NCBI GenBank assembly: GCA_028287105.1
Contig: JAQBQH010000011.1
Span: 1 to 52,063 of the forward strand
Length of the DNA stretch: 52,063 nt
Direction: 5' to 3'
Source: Myxococcales bacterium
GTDB taxonomy: Bacteria > Myxococcota_A > Polyangia > Palsa-1104
Below, one piece after another: positions 27,382 to 35,653 of this stretch. Within the stretch, counting starts at the first letter, position 1, and every line of letters begins with the position of its first letter. The notes beneath the pieces were generated by a model, which worked only from the letters and a program-made list of their open reading frames with translations, did no database searches and was not told where the DNA came from. Made by a program: the position numbers and the translations under genes.

Positions 27382-28205
27382 TGCTGACGGTAGTGGACGC
27401 GCTGTCGCGGCCCTATCCGTGCGGCTGCGACTGTTTCCACACGCTCACGGTCGAGCAGCGCATCCAGGGAGTCGAGGCGCTCTACCGTTTCGACGATGCG
27501 CTGCGCGGCTGGGGATATCGGCCGATCTACGAGCTGGCCGCCGACGTCCTCTATCGCAAGGCGCAACAGGAGAACGATCCCAGCTTTCGCGGCATCGCCA
27601 TGCGCGACGACGCCTGCGTCTATCGGCGGCTGGTCGGCTTTGCGGTGCACGAGCTCATCCATGCGCTCGAGGGCGACCCGTCGCGCGCGAACTACGGCAT
27701 TCCGTGGGGCGCGCCCTACAACGTGCCGGCCGACCTGCCCGCCGGCGACGAGGAAGCCTTTCTGCATCCGCACAACGTCGGCGAGGCGCGCGCGTTCGTC
27801 GGCGTCGGCCCCGTCGCCCGGGCGCTCTTCGGGATCGACTGGGGCGTCTATACCGCGCGCGCCGTCGGGACCTACGGATTCGCCGGCGGCAACGCCGTGG
27901 TGCCGTCGCCGCGCGGCTGCCGGCCGGTTGCGCATTGGGATCCCGTGCACCACCCGCGCGAGTACTACGCGCGCGCCCGCGCGCTCGAGGAGGCCGAACG
28001 GGGCTACTTCACCGACGAGCGGCTGCGCGACTACGCGGCGAGATTTGGCGAGATCGAAGCGCGGGGTCGTGCGCTGCGCAAGACGAAGCGCCCGGCACCG
28101 GCGGAGCTGGCGCGCATCGCCCCCAAGCTGCCGGGCCGCAACGATCTATGTCTGTGTGGATCGGGGGAGAAGTACAAGAAGTGTTGCGGAGTCGCGGCCG
28201 GCTAG
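27381..28205 (+). CDS. HExxH-containing protein with C-terminal SEC-C zinc motif
   Basis: The 274-residue protein has an uncharacterised body containing FAVHELIHALEG (H90-E91-x-x-H94), the zinc-metallopeptidase signature, and ends in GRNDLCLCGSGEKYKKCCG, a SEC-C zinc motif as found at the end of SecA. The N-terminus is Cys-rich (CGCDCFH). A metal-dependent hydrolase is possible, but a third ligand is not obvious and HExxH occurs by chance. It is coupled to the ferredoxin gene by a one-base overlap, so the two may work together. Its TAG shares CTAG with the stop of the convergent regulator gene. Confidence 0.72.
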   Translation: MLTVVDALSRPYPCGCDCFHTLTVEQRIQGVEALYRFDDALRGWGYRPIYELAADVLYRKAQQENDPSFRGIAMRDDACVYRRLVGFAVHELIHALEGDPSRANYGIPWGAPYNVPADLPAGDEEAFLHPHNVGEARAFVGVGPVARALFGIDWGVYTARAVGTYGFAGGNAVVPSPRGCRPVAHWDPVHHPREYYARARALEEAERGYFTDERLRDYAARFGEIEARGRALRKTKRPAPAELARIAPKLPGRNDLCLCGSGEKYKKCCGVAAG

Positions 28206-28915
28206 CCTTGCGGCCTGACCGTGGCGAGGAATGCCTCGGTGCCCTTTTTCAGGTAGGCGTCTGAAATTTTCGAGGCCCCTTCGCCGTCCTTGATCGAGAT
28301 GGCCTTGATGAGGTCGCGATGATGCTTGCGCACCGCCGGCGGCGGCGGGTTGAACTGCGCGAAGAACGGCGCGTACGACAGCACCGCCGAGCGCATCGTG
28401 TTGATGAGCAGCTGCATCACGCGGTTGCGCGCCACCGACGTCATGGCCACGTAGAACTCGAAGTCCAGCTTGAGGAGCTCGTTCAGATCGAGCTGCGGAT
28501 CCGTCGCCTGCTCGACGATGGCCTCGAGCTTCTTGATGTCTTCCGGCGAGGCCCGCTCGGCGGCGAGCCGCGCCACTTCGCGCGCGAACCAGCGGCGGAA
28601 GTCGAGGACGTCGGTCAGGACGTCGAGGTTGGGCATGCCGTCGCCCGGAATGAGATGCGAGACCAGCTCCACGCCGGCGGTCTGCATGAAGTCGAGGACG
28701 CGCGTCCCGTCGCCCTGCCGGGTCTTGACGAGCCCCATGTGCTCGAGCGACTTGATGGCCTCGCGCAACGACGCGCGGTTGACCCCGAGCTCTTCGGCGA
28801 GCTTCCGTTCAGGTGGGAGCTTGTCGCCTACCGCGTATTCGCCGCGCAGGATCAGTCCCCTCAATTGCGAGACGATTTCTTCTGCAACCCTCGGTTTTCC
28901 CACAGGTCTGAACAT
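28202..28915 (-). CDS. FadR-family (GntR) transcriptional regulator
   Basis: The 237-residue protein has an N-terminal winged helix (RVAEEIVSQLRGLILRGEYAVGDKLPPERKLAEELGVNRASLREAIKSLEHMGLV) and an all-helical FCD ligand-binding domain with the metal-type residues spread over LDFRRWFAREVARLAAE, EFYVAMTSVARN and RKHHRDLIKAI. FCD regulators bind small carboxylates or acyl-CoAs. It is divergent from a lipoprotein gene; the 80-base gap contains a 12-bp palindrome that may be its operator. Confidence 0.9.
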   Translation of the reverse strand: MFRPVGKPRVAEEIVSQLRGLILRGEYAVGDKLPPERKLAEELGVNRASLREAIKSLEHMGLVKTRQGDGTRVLDFMQTAGVELVSHLIPGDGMPNLDVLTDVLDFRRWFAREVARLAAERASPEDIKKLEAIVEQATDPQLDLNELLKLDFEFYVAMTSVARNRVMQLLINTMRSAVLSYAPFFAQFNPPPPAVRKHHRDLIKAISIKDGEGASKISDAYLKKGTEAFLATVRPQG

Positions 28916-28954
28916 CGGACCGAGATGCTATCCCAAGTGCCTGGGGTTGGGAAC

Positions 28955-28984
28955 TTGAAACCTGCGCCCGCCGTCCATTATAAT
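28955..28984 (+). promoter_or_regulatory. Promoter of the 296-residue lipoprotein gene
   Basis: TTGAAA (28955-28960) and consensus TATAAT (28979-28984) with an 18-base spacer. The start codon is 11 bases after the -10, so most of the apparent GGAGGA would lie at or before the transcription start. Confidence 0.55.
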
Positions 28985-28986
28985 GG
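28975..28986. promoter_or_regulatory. 12-bp palindrome over the -10 element, candidate operator
   Basis: CCATTATAATGG is a perfect palindrome covering the TATAAT hexamer between the divergent FadR-type regulator and the lipoprotein gene. Binding here would block the promoter. It does not match a GntR operator I recognise. Confidence 0.35.
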
Positions 28987-28995
28987 AGGACAACG

Positions 28996-29886
28996 ATGAG
29001 GCGCATTGGCCCCATTGCGTTGGCGTTTGTCTTCGCAGCGATCGGTTGTACCGGTCGCGACGGAGCGCGCGACGCAGGCGACACCGCACGCGGCCTGGTC
29101 CGCGTGGAGCTGTCGTATACGCACGTGTCGGGCGCGCCGTCGGCGATGGCGCGCTTCGACGCGCAGGCCCGTTTCGTCCGCTATCGCGCGTTCGACTCCG
29201 CCAGCGTACCGACCATCCTCGGCTTCGCCGACTTCGACGGATTGCCGCTCGACAGCTGCAAGGTCACCGACGGCACCGTGGAGCTCGACGAAGCGCTGGC
29301 CGCCGACACCGTCGCGCCGACCGCCGAGGTGTCGCTGCTCGACGCCGGCCGCCTCGAGCTGCGCGGGCCGATCGATCGCGCCGCCATCTCGCCGCGCCAC
29401 TATCCGGAGCTGGTCCCCTTCGTCTCGGGCGTCGTCTACGGCGGCGACGAGACCTCGCCGGTCGCGCTGCAGCTCGGTCAGGTCTACCAAGTGTGGGGCG
29501 AGGGCGGCGCCGAAGTCGGCCCCTTCGCCTCGGCCGTCACCGCGCCGCGCTCGTTCCCGACGCTGGCTGTGGACGTCCTGCATCGCGGCTCGGATCTCGA
29601 TCTGCGCTGGGCGACCGACTCGACCCCGACGGGCGAGCCGCTGCTCGTCGAAGCCAAGTGGTCTTCGCGCGCCGGCACGCGCACGGTTCGTTGCCGCGTC
29701 CGCGACGATGGCGCCTTCAGCCTTCCGCACGATGCCTTCGCCGAGCTCCCGGCCACGTCGCTGCTCTCGTCGGCGACGGTGACGGCGACGCGGTTGGCGC
29801 GCAGCCCGCTGTTCGCGCCTGGCGCCGGCAAGGGCGAGCTGACCCTGGCGCTCAAAGACGTCGCGGCGCTCCAGGTCACTCCGTGA
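28996..29886 (+). CDS. Lipoprotein of unknown function
   Basis: The 296-residue precursor has a signal MRRIGPIALAFVFAAIGC with lipobox AIGC at Cys18. The mature part is predicted beta-rich (many short alternating hydrophobic strands, e.g. LVRVELSYTHVSG, LDLRWATDSTPTGEPLLVEAKW) with no family I can name. It is divergent from the FadR-type gene and is followed after 16 bases by the PilZ gene, so they may share a transcript. Confidence 0.8.
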   Translation: MRRIGPIALAFVFAAIGCTGRDGARDAGDTARGLVRVELSYTHVSGAPSAMARFDAQARFVRYRAFDSASVPTILGFADFDGLPLDSCKVTDGTVELDEALAADTVAPTAEVSLLDAGRLELRGPIDRAAISPRHYPELVPFVSGVVYGGDETSPVALQLGQVYQVWGEGGAEVGPFASAVTAPRSFPTLAVDVLHRGSDLDLRWATDSTPTGEPLLVEAKWSSRAGTRTVRCRVRDDGAFSLPHDAFAELPATSLLSSATVTATRLARSPLFAPGAGKGELTLALKDVAALQVTP

Positions 29887-29902
29887 TCGCCAGCGGTCCT
29901 CG

Positions 29903-30265
29903 ATGACGAACGCGGCCAGCCGCGGCAACAATCTACGTCAGCACGCGCGCTCGCCGGTCGAGCTTCCGATCACGGTCAGTGACGCGGCCAATCGCGTCGA
30001 AGGCCATATCGAGTTCAATACACAGGATCTGTCGGTGGGCGGAGCGTTCATTCGCTCCGACCTGTTGTTCGAAGTGGGCGAGGAGCTGCAGCTCGACTTC
30101 ACCATGCCCGACGGGCAGGTGGTTCGGGCGCGCGGCAAGGTGGTGCGCGTGGCGCGCGACTCCGGCGACGATGTGATCCCGGGAATGGGCATCCAGTTCG
30201 TCGCCCTCACCGACGCCGACCGCGACGCGATTCGCGCGCTGTGCACGCGAGGGAGCCATGGCTGA
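29903..30265 (+). CDS. PilZ domain protein
   Basis: The 120-residue single-domain protein has the RxxxR-like RQHARSPVELP start and DLSVGGAFIRS, the D-x-S-x-G-G motif that binds cyclic-di-GMP in PilZ proteins. The length and layout resemble the TIGR02266-type PilZ family found in Myxococcota. The RxxxR spacing is imperfect, so nucleotide binding is likely but not certain. It overlaps the next gene by 8 bases. Confidence 0.85.
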   Translation: MTNAASRGNNLRQHARSPVELPITVSDAANRVEGHIEFNTQDLSVGGAFIRSDLLFEVGEELQLDFTMPDGQVVRARGKVVRVARDSGDDVIPGMGIQFVALTDADRDAIRALCTRGSHG

Positions 30266-30602
30266 GACGATCGAAGAGGTTTCGTACAACTACGAGGACG
30301 AAGGCAAGCTCGTCCGCAAAGAGATGAAGAAAGAGATCCTGACCAAGGGCGCCTGGGCCACGGTCATGTTTCTCTACCAGGAGCTCGATCGAAAGACCGA
30401 GGCCTGGGGGGCGCCGAAGGTCTCGATCGTCCGCTTCAAGAAATCGGGCGGCGTCTACCGGAAGCAGTCGAGCTTCAACATCTCGTCGGAGAAGCAGGCC
30501 CGCCAGATCGTCGAAGTGATCGAGAAGTGGTACGCGGAGGTCGGTCCACAGACCGGCGCCGCTGCCGAGACCGAAACGCCCGAGTCCGGCGAAGAGGGCT
30601 GA
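30258..30602 (+). CDS. Conserved-looking small hypothetical protein
   Basis: The 114-residue soluble protein starts MAETIEEVSYNYEDEGKLVRKEMKKEILTKGAWATVMFLYQELDRKT and ends in an acidic Glu-rich tail. A mixed alpha/beta core with no cysteine or signal peptide is apparent. I recognise no family. Its start overlaps the end of the PilZ gene by 8 bases, which suggests co-translation and perhaps a shared signalling role. The stop lies 3 bases from the convergent DUF4388 gene. Confidence 0.72.
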   Translation: MAETIEEVSYNYEDEGKLVRKEMKKEILTKGAWATVMFLYQELDRKTEAWGAPKVSIVRFKKSGGVYRKQSSFNISSEKQARQIVEVIEKWYAEVGPQTGAAAETETPESGEEG

Positions 30603-30605
30603 GCC

Positions 30606-32363
30606 CTACTTGTGCGGCTTGCGGAAGCGGTCGAAGAAGCCGCCTCCGCCCTTCTCTTTTTCTCTGCGCATGTTGATCAGTCGCATCTCGCGCTCGGCTT
30701 CGAGCATGCGCGAGTCGAGCTCATGCGCCTTGCGGAACATGTTGTAGGCGCGATCGACGTCCTTCTCTTCCTTGAGGCAGACGGCCAGGTAGTAATAGGC
30801 GCGCGCGCACATGGGGGAGAGCTTGATCGCCTGGTTCAAGAGGTTCTTGGCGTCGGGATAGGCGGTCTGTCCGGCGCAGACGCGCGCCCAGGTCAGATAC
30901 GCCAGATGCTCGCCGTTTTGCGGATCGAGCGACGCCGCCTGCTCCAGCTCGCGGATGGCGCCGGTGAAGTCGTTCTTCTTGAGCAGGATCTCGCCGCGCC
31001 GCAAGGCCATGTCGGCCTCGAGCATCTTCATCGCCTTGGCGTGGGCCGCGGCGTCGTCTTCCTTGGGCTTACCGAGCGTCGACTTGTATTCGTTGCGGCG
31101 GCCGTCGTCGAAGAGCGTGCCGTACGCCTCGGAGACGCGGCGGAAGATCTTCTCCACATCGTTGCGCAGCGACTCGAGACCCATCGAGACCAGGCGGTCG
31201 GGATGGTAGCGCTTGGCCGCGACGAAGTAGGCCTGCTTGACCTCGTCCTTCGTCGCTGTCTGCGGCAGCTCGAGCACCTCGAACAGATTCTGCGTCTCGA
31301 CGACGCCGGCCTTGGCGAGCAGCTGCTTGCGGACGCTGTCGACGTCGGGCGGTCCCTGGTCGAGACCGGTCACGCTCGGCGGCGTCGGCACGCGCACCCG
31401 CTGCGACGAGGCGTGCGGCGGCGACGGGAACTTGAACGCGCCCGACGGCATCTTGTACGCGCCCGACGACTCGGTCGGTCCCGGCAGCGGGCTCATCTGC
31501 GAGTGCGACTTCTGCGGTAGCGGTGTCACCTGCGACGGCATCCGGTACGCGCCCGAGATCTCGCGCATCGTGTTCATCGACTCGGCGGACGGCGCGCTCG
31601 CGTTCGGCGGCAACGGCGTATCCGATCGCTTGCGCAGCCGCGGAACTTCGGCGGCCGACTTGATGTCGAGCGTCTCGGTGATGTAGAGCGCGTAGACCAG
31701 CGCGTGCACCGGCTGGGGCGGCAACCCCGACGCTTCGACCAGATCGGGCAGCGTCCAGTAGCCGCGTTTCAGGAGCTCGGCGACGCGGCCGTCGTCGGGC
31801 CCGACCCCGTACCGCGCCACGCCCTCGTTCTCGAGCGTGCACTTGACGGCCCGGTTCTCGAGCAGGAACAGCGCGCCCTTGAGGCGGTCGGCGTTCCACG
31901 CGCTGCGCACGCCGTGATAGATCGCGCGCGCCGGGTGGATGCGCAGCGACTCCTGCTTCTGCAGACCCTGGTCATGCTCGCCGGCCTCGAACTCGTACGA
32001 GCCGTCGTTCAGGAAGAAGAGGCGATGGAGCTTGCGGCGCACCTGCGCCTTGAGCGCGAGCCGCATCTGATCTTCGGTGACCAGCCCCTTTTGCAGGAGC
32101 ATGTCGCCGTAGCGCTGTCCCGAAGGTGGCGGCTCGGCGAGCGTCTTTTTGTAGGTGGCCTCGTCGAGGATGCCCATCTCGAACAGCACCTTGCCGAGCA
32201 GCTCCGCCGAGCCGGGCAAGACGACGGCGACCGGGTACCCGTTGCGCAGGTACACGTCGTGACGCCCAGCCCGGTTCAGGATGCGGAGGATCCCCGTCGC
32301 CTTCTGCCCGAACAGCTGGTGCAGAAGCGTCGGAAGCGGATCGTCCGCGAGGTTGCCGTTCAC
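30606..32363 (-). CDS. DUF4388-DnaJ-TPR protein
   Basis: The 585-residue protein begins with a DUF4388/PATAN-like domain (GNLADDPLPTLLHQLFGQKATGILRI...) and a second helical segment (FEMGILDEATYKK, DMLLQKGLVTEDQMRLAL). A Ser/Pro-rich linker leads to a J domain (about 365-430, NLFEVLELPQTATKDEVKQAYFVAAKRYHPDRL) with intact HPD, then TPRs. GTG start, overlapping the stop of a 32-codon membrane ORF (GTGA). The J domain implies recruitment of DnaK; DUF4388 is found in Myxococcota signalling proteins, and the same domain occurs in the response regulator at 5193. Confidence 0.86.
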   Translation of the reverse strand: MNGNLADDPLPTLLHQLFGQKATGILRILNRAGRHDVYLRNGYPVAVVLPGSAELLGKVLFEMGILDEATYKKTLAEPPPSGQRYGDMLLQKGLVTEDQMRLALKAQVRRKLHRLFFLNDGSYEFEAGEHDQGLQKQESLRIHPARAIYHGVRSAWNADRLKGALFLLENRAVKCTLENEGVARYGVGPDDGRVAELLKRGYWTLPDLVEASGLPPQPVHALVYALYITETLDIKSAAEVPRLRKRSDTPLPPNASAPSAESMNTMREISGAYRMPSQVTPLPQKSHSQMSPLPGPTESSGAYKMPSGAFKFPSPPHASSQRVRVPTPPSVTGLDQGPPDVDSVRKQLLAKAGVVETQNLFEVLELPQTATKDEVKQAYFVAAKRYHPDRLVSMGLESLRNDVEKIFRRVSEAYGTLFDDGRRNEYKSTLGKPKEDDAAAHAKAMKMLEADMALRRGEILLKKNDFTGAIRELEQAASLDPQNGEHLAYLTWARVCAGQTAYPDAKNLLNQAIKLSPMCARAYYYLAVCLKEEKDVDRAYNMFRKAHELDSRMLEAEREMRLINMRREKEKGGGGFFDRFRKPHK

Positions 32364-32458
32364 TGTCGCCTCCGAGAGGCCACATACCAGACCGCCGCGG
32401 TCAAGACCGCCATCACTACGATGCCGGTCGCAACCGGGTCGGCTTCGATTCCTACCAT
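32360..32458 (-). CDS. Candidate 32-residue membrane microprotein
   Basis: MVGIEADPVATGIVVMAVLTAAVW then YVASRRRQ: one predicted membrane helix with a positive C-terminus. The TGA overlaps the GTG start of the DUF4388-DnaJ gene by 4 bases, as expected of a translationally coupled partner. No clear Shine-Dalgarno precedes its ATG, so it may be a translated leader rather than a stable protein. Confidence 0.45.
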   Translation of the reverse strand: MVGIEADPVATGIVVMAVLTAAVWYVASRRRQ

Positions 32459-32551
32459 CGCGAAGGTACGATTCTGGCGCTGGAGCGGACGGGGGTCAAT
32501 GCAGGAATTGTGAACCTGAGGAGCGGTTGTTGCGGGGCAGTTTCGTGCGGG

Positions 32552-33688
32552 TTACTGCGCGTCGCCGATGCGGTCGCCTTCGAACACCGACGGAACCTTG
32601 ACCGTGGTGCCGGCGACGGTAAAGCTCCAATCCCACTTGCCTTGCGCGATGCGGTCGGACTGGTAGTCCTCCTTCGGCAGCGCCTGCGAGACGTCGAGCA
32701 TCACCGCCGCGCCCGCCGAGACCTGGACGTCCTTGAAGACGATCTCGTTGATCTTGTTGGTCACGGCTCCGGCGAGGATGCCGACGCCGGCGTTGAGGGC
32801 GGACTCGATGGTGGCGACGCTGACGCCCGAGGGCAGGACGCCGGCGATCTGGACGGCAAGGTCGTGGATCGGCAGGAGGTTCTTGAGCGCGCCCGCCAGA
32901 TCCGTCGCGCCACCGAACTGCGAGAAGAGGAGCGGACCGGCGGCCTGCAGCAGGAGCTCGCCGAAGGGCAGGGTCATCTTGCCGCCGCCGAGGGTCAGGT
33001 CGGCATCGGCGACCGGGGCGTTCGCGTGAGCCTTGAGCGCGCCGGGCATCCCGGTGAACGCCATCTTCTTTTCGTTGGCGTTGAAGGCGACCACGGTGCT
33101 CTTCGAGAGCAGGCGGAAGCCGACGTCGGTGACCTGCTGCTCGATGTTGACCGTGCCGTCGGCCGCCGGCGTGTGGATGGTCAGGCTGTTGTGGATCTCG
33201 ATCGTCTTGGACAGGTCGGCGATGCCCGACACGATCGTGGCGATCTGATCGAGGACCGCGACATTCTTGTAGAGCTGCTCCTTGATGACGTAGTCGAGCG
33301 CCGCTTCGAGGCCCGTCTTGACGATGCCGGGGAGGCCGTCGACGAAGCCGGAGACGGGCGAGATGTTGGCGGCGATGATGAGCTCGATGACCGCCTTACC
33401 CGGGTGATCCTTGAGGTTCGTCAGCGCGTCGAGCGTCGGCCCGAGGACGCCAGGCAGCACGCCCTTCTGGGTCAGATCGAGCGGCGCGATGGCGGAGTAG
33501 ACGCCGGCGTACTTGGCCTTGGGCGCGGGCGCCTGCGGGATCGGCTCACCGGGGCCTTGCGGCGTGGCGGGCTCCGAAGGTCCAGCGGGCGTGCCGGGCA
33601 TGCGAGCCTCGGGCTCCGCGCTGCACCCAGCGACGAAGGCGAAGGCGGTCAGGGTTGCAAACGCGGTCAGCTTGAGGTTCGTTTTCAT
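32552..33688 (-). CDS. Lipoprotein of unknown function
   Basis: The 378-residue precursor has signal MKTNLKLTAFATLTAFAFVAGC with lipobox VAGC at Cys22, then a Pro-rich tether (PGTPAGPSEPATPQGPGEP...). The mature domain is rich in amphipathic helices and Ala/Leu, with repeats of IA/LA-type helices, and has no family I can name. AAGGAG lies 7 bases before the ATG, which decides the start at 33688 rather than 33745. The 210-base gap to the divergent kinase-like gene is the largest in the window. Confidence 0.8.
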   Translation of the reverse strand: MKTNLKLTAFATLTAFAFVAGCSAEPEARMPGTPAGPSEPATPQGPGEPIPQAPAPKAKYAGVYSAIAPLDLTQKGVLPGVLGPTLDALTNLKDHPGKAVIELIIAANISPVSGFVDGLPGIVKTGLEAALDYVIKEQLYKNVAVLDQIATIVSGIADLSKTIEIHNSLTIHTPAADGTVNIEQQVTDVGFRLLSKSTVVAFNANEKKMAFTGMPGALKAHANAPVADADLTLGGGKMTLPFGELLLQAAGPLLFSQFGGATDLAGALKNLLPIHDLAVQIAGVLPSGVSVATIESALNAGVGILAGAVTNKINEIVFKDVQVSAGAAVMLDVSQALPKEDYQSDRIAQGKWDWSFTVAGTTVKVPSVFEGDRIGDAQ

Positions 33689-33750
33689 TGGCGTCTCCTT
33701 GTTGCGGCGGCCCAATTGCAGCGGCGGTGCCATAGGTCCGACCAAACGAT

Positions 33751-33776
33751 CTCAAGCAGTTGAGAGGTACAATGTA
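33751..33776. promoter_or_regulatory. Two short dyads in the largest intergenic gap
   Basis: CTCAAGCAGTTGAG (33751-33764, 5-bp arms) is followed by TACAATGTA (33768-33776). They lie between two divergent genes and could be binding sites. Short dyads of this kind occur by chance, so this is only a pointer. The rest of the 33689-33898 gap shows no gene. Confidence 0.25.
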
Positions 33777-33860
33777 GGATATCTGGAGACATCTGTGCCC
33801 AGGTGAGTGCGTGTGCGGTGGCGTCTGATGACCCCAGGCGTCATGAAACGCGCGTCGTCG

Positions 33861-33892
33861 TTGACGCGATTACGGGAGGGCCCGTGTAGAAT
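33861..33892 (+). promoter_or_regulatory. Weak promoter of the diacylglycerol-kinase-like gene (leaderless type)
   Basis: TAGAAT (33887-33892) ends 6 bases before the GTG start at 33899. TTGACG (33861-33866) is present but the 20-base spacer is too long for a good sigma70 promoter, so the -35 assignment is uncertain. Confidence 0.4.
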
Positions 33893-33898
33893 CGCCGC

Positions 33899-34843
33899 GT
33901 GCCGGGGATCGGCCTGATCACCAATCCGCGCTCGCGCGTCAATCAGCGCGATCCTGGCCGCGCGCGGCGCTTGAGCTACCTCGTCGGCAGCCACGGCAAC
34001 GCCGAGGCGACCAAGACGATCGACGATCTGTATCGCGTCTGCGAGGAGTTCAAAAAAGAGCGCATCGACGTGCTCGGCATCTCCGGCGGCGACGGCACGC
34101 TCCATCACACGCTCACGGCGATGATCAAGACCTACGGCGCCGAGCCGCTGCCGCCCGTCGCCATCCTGCGCGGCGGCACCATGAACACCATCGCGCGGTC
34201 GTTCGGGATCTTCGGCGAATCGCCCAAGCTGACCTTCGAGCTGGTCGACCGCCACCGACGGGGTCTGCTCGATACCATCCCGTCGTTCGAGCGCGAGATC
34301 CTGCAGATCGGCGACAAGTACGGCTTCATCTTCGGCAACGGCATCATCTACAACTTCCTGCACGAGTATTACGAGACCGGCTCACCGTCGCCGGCGACCG
34401 CGGCGCAGCTGATCATGCGCGCGGCCGGCTCCACGCTGGTGCGCGGGCCGTTGTCGAAACGGATCTACAAGCGGTTCCGCGCGCGCGTGGTCGCCGACGG
34501 CGATCGCTGGGCGTGCGAGGACTTCATCACCGTCGCCGCGGCGGTGGTCGAGCAGATCGGCCTCGGGTTCAAGCCGTTCTATCGCGCCAACGAGCGCTCC
34601 GACGCCTTCGCGCTGCTCGGCATCCACACCGACGCCGTCGGCTTCGTCGCCGAGCTGCCGCGCATCTTGACCGGCAATCCGATGCGGCGCGACAAGGTCA
34701 TCGACCAGACCGCGCGCCACGTCGTGTTCGAGTCGGACGAACAGCTGGAGTACATCATCGACGGCGACACCTACGTCCAGGACGGGCAGCTGGCGCTCGC
34801 CGTGGGCCCGAAGGTGAGATTCCTAAAATGTAATGTGGTATGA
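33899..34843 (+). CDS. Diacylglycerol/lipid kinase catalytic-domain protein (DagK/YegS-like)
   Basis: The 314-residue protein shows the lipid-kinase signature: N-terminal GLITNPRSR, ISGGDGTLHHTL (nucleotide-binding GGDGT) and ILRGGTMNTIARSFG. The C-terminal half is the beta-sandwich domain ending in DGDTYVQDGQLALAVGPKVRFL. It should phosphorylate a diacylglycerol- or sphingosine-like lipid at the membrane. GTG start with a -10-like TAGAAT 6 bases upstream. The PP2C gene follows almost directly. Confidence 0.88.
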   Translation: MPGIGLITNPRSRVNQRDPGRARRLSYLVGSHGNAEATKTIDDLYRVCEEFKKERIDVLGISGGDGTLHHTLTAMIKTYGAEPLPPVAILRGGTMNTIARSFGIFGESPKLTFELVDRHRRGLLDTIPSFEREILQIGDKYGFIFGNGIIYNFLHEYYETGSPSPATAAQLIMRAAGSTLVRGPLSKRIYKRFRARVVADGDRWACEDFITVAAAVVEQIGLGFKPFYRANERSDAFALLGIHTDAVGFVAELPRILTGNPMRRDKVIDQTARHVVFESDEQLEYIIDGDTYVQDGQLALAVGPKVRFLKCNVV

Positions 34844-34861
34844 TTGCCCTGGGACCGACCC

Positions 34862-35653
34862 GTGAGCTCGTCATTTCCGATGCGGAGCATGCGCGTTCGC
34901 TTCAGCGGCGAGACCAACATCGGTCTCAAGCGCGCCCACAACGAAGACAACTTCTTCTTGCCCGAGGGCGACCGGCTCGCGATCGTCGCCGACGGAATGG
35001 GCGGACACGCCTCCGGCGAGGTCGCCTCCAAGATGGCGGTCGAGACGGTGGCGGAGCACTTCCGCAACACCGCGGAGGATGCCGAGCTGACCTGGCCCTA
35101 CAAGCTCGACGGGCCGGATCGCTACGACGGTAATCGCCTCACCACGGGCATCAAGCTCGCCAACCTGCGCATCTACGACAAGGCGCAGCGCGACGACAAC
35201 TGCCACGGCATGGGCACCACCATCGTGGCGGCCATCTTTCTCGACGACAAAGTGCTCATCGGCCATGTCGGCGACTCGCGCGTCTATCGCTTCCGCGACG
35301 GTCAGCTCACGCAGCTCACCGAGGACCACTCGCTGCTCAACGATTACATCCGCATGAAGCGGCTGACCGCCGACGACGTGGGAAAGTTTCCGCACAAGAA
35401 CGTGATCGTGCGGGCGCTCGGGATGAAGGAGTCGGTGCAGGTCGACGTGCTGTCCGATCAGCATCGCGTCAACGACACCTATCTTCTGTGCAGCGACGGG
35501 CTCTCCGGCATGGTCGACGATCCCGGGCTCGCCTACGTGCTGCAGGAAGAGAACGATCTCGATACGGCGTGCGAGCGGCTCATCCACGCCGCCAACCGCA
35601 ACGGCGGGCAGGACAACATCACCTGCGTGCTGGCCCGGCTGGAACCGCTGTAA
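34862..35653 (+). CDS. PP2C-family Ser/Thr protein phosphatase
   Basis: About 263 residues, with metal-binding motifs AHNEDNF, VADGMGGHASGE, GDSRVYRFRDG, CSDGLSGMV and GGQDNITCVLA. This is a complete bacterial PP2C of the Stp type, which reverses phosphorylation by Hanks kinases such as the one at 3031. The start is uncertain: TTG 34844, GTG 34862, ATG 34880 and ATG 34889 are all in frame, and TGGTATGAT (34836-34844) resembles an extended -10, which argues against the TTG. The last 35 bases overlap the convergent nucleotidyltransferase gene. Confidence 0.92.
   Translation: MSSSFPMRSMRVRFSGETNIGLKRAHNEDNFFLPEGDRLAIVADGMGGHASGEVASKMAVETVAEHFRNTAEDAELTWPYKLDGPDRYDGNRLTTGIKLANLRIYDKAQRDDNCHGMGTTIVAAIFLDDKVLIGHVGDSRVYRFRDGQLTQLTEDHSLLNDYIRMKRLTADDVGKFPHKNVIVRALGMKESVQVDVLSDQHRVNDTYLLCSDGLSGMVDDPGLAYVLQEENDLDTACERLIHAANRNGGQDNITCVLARLEPL

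Noticed and set aside
27381-28205. Calling the HExxH/SEC-C protein a peptidase
   Set aside because: HExxH alone is a weak signature and no third zinc ligand is evident, so I describe the motif without assigning the activity.
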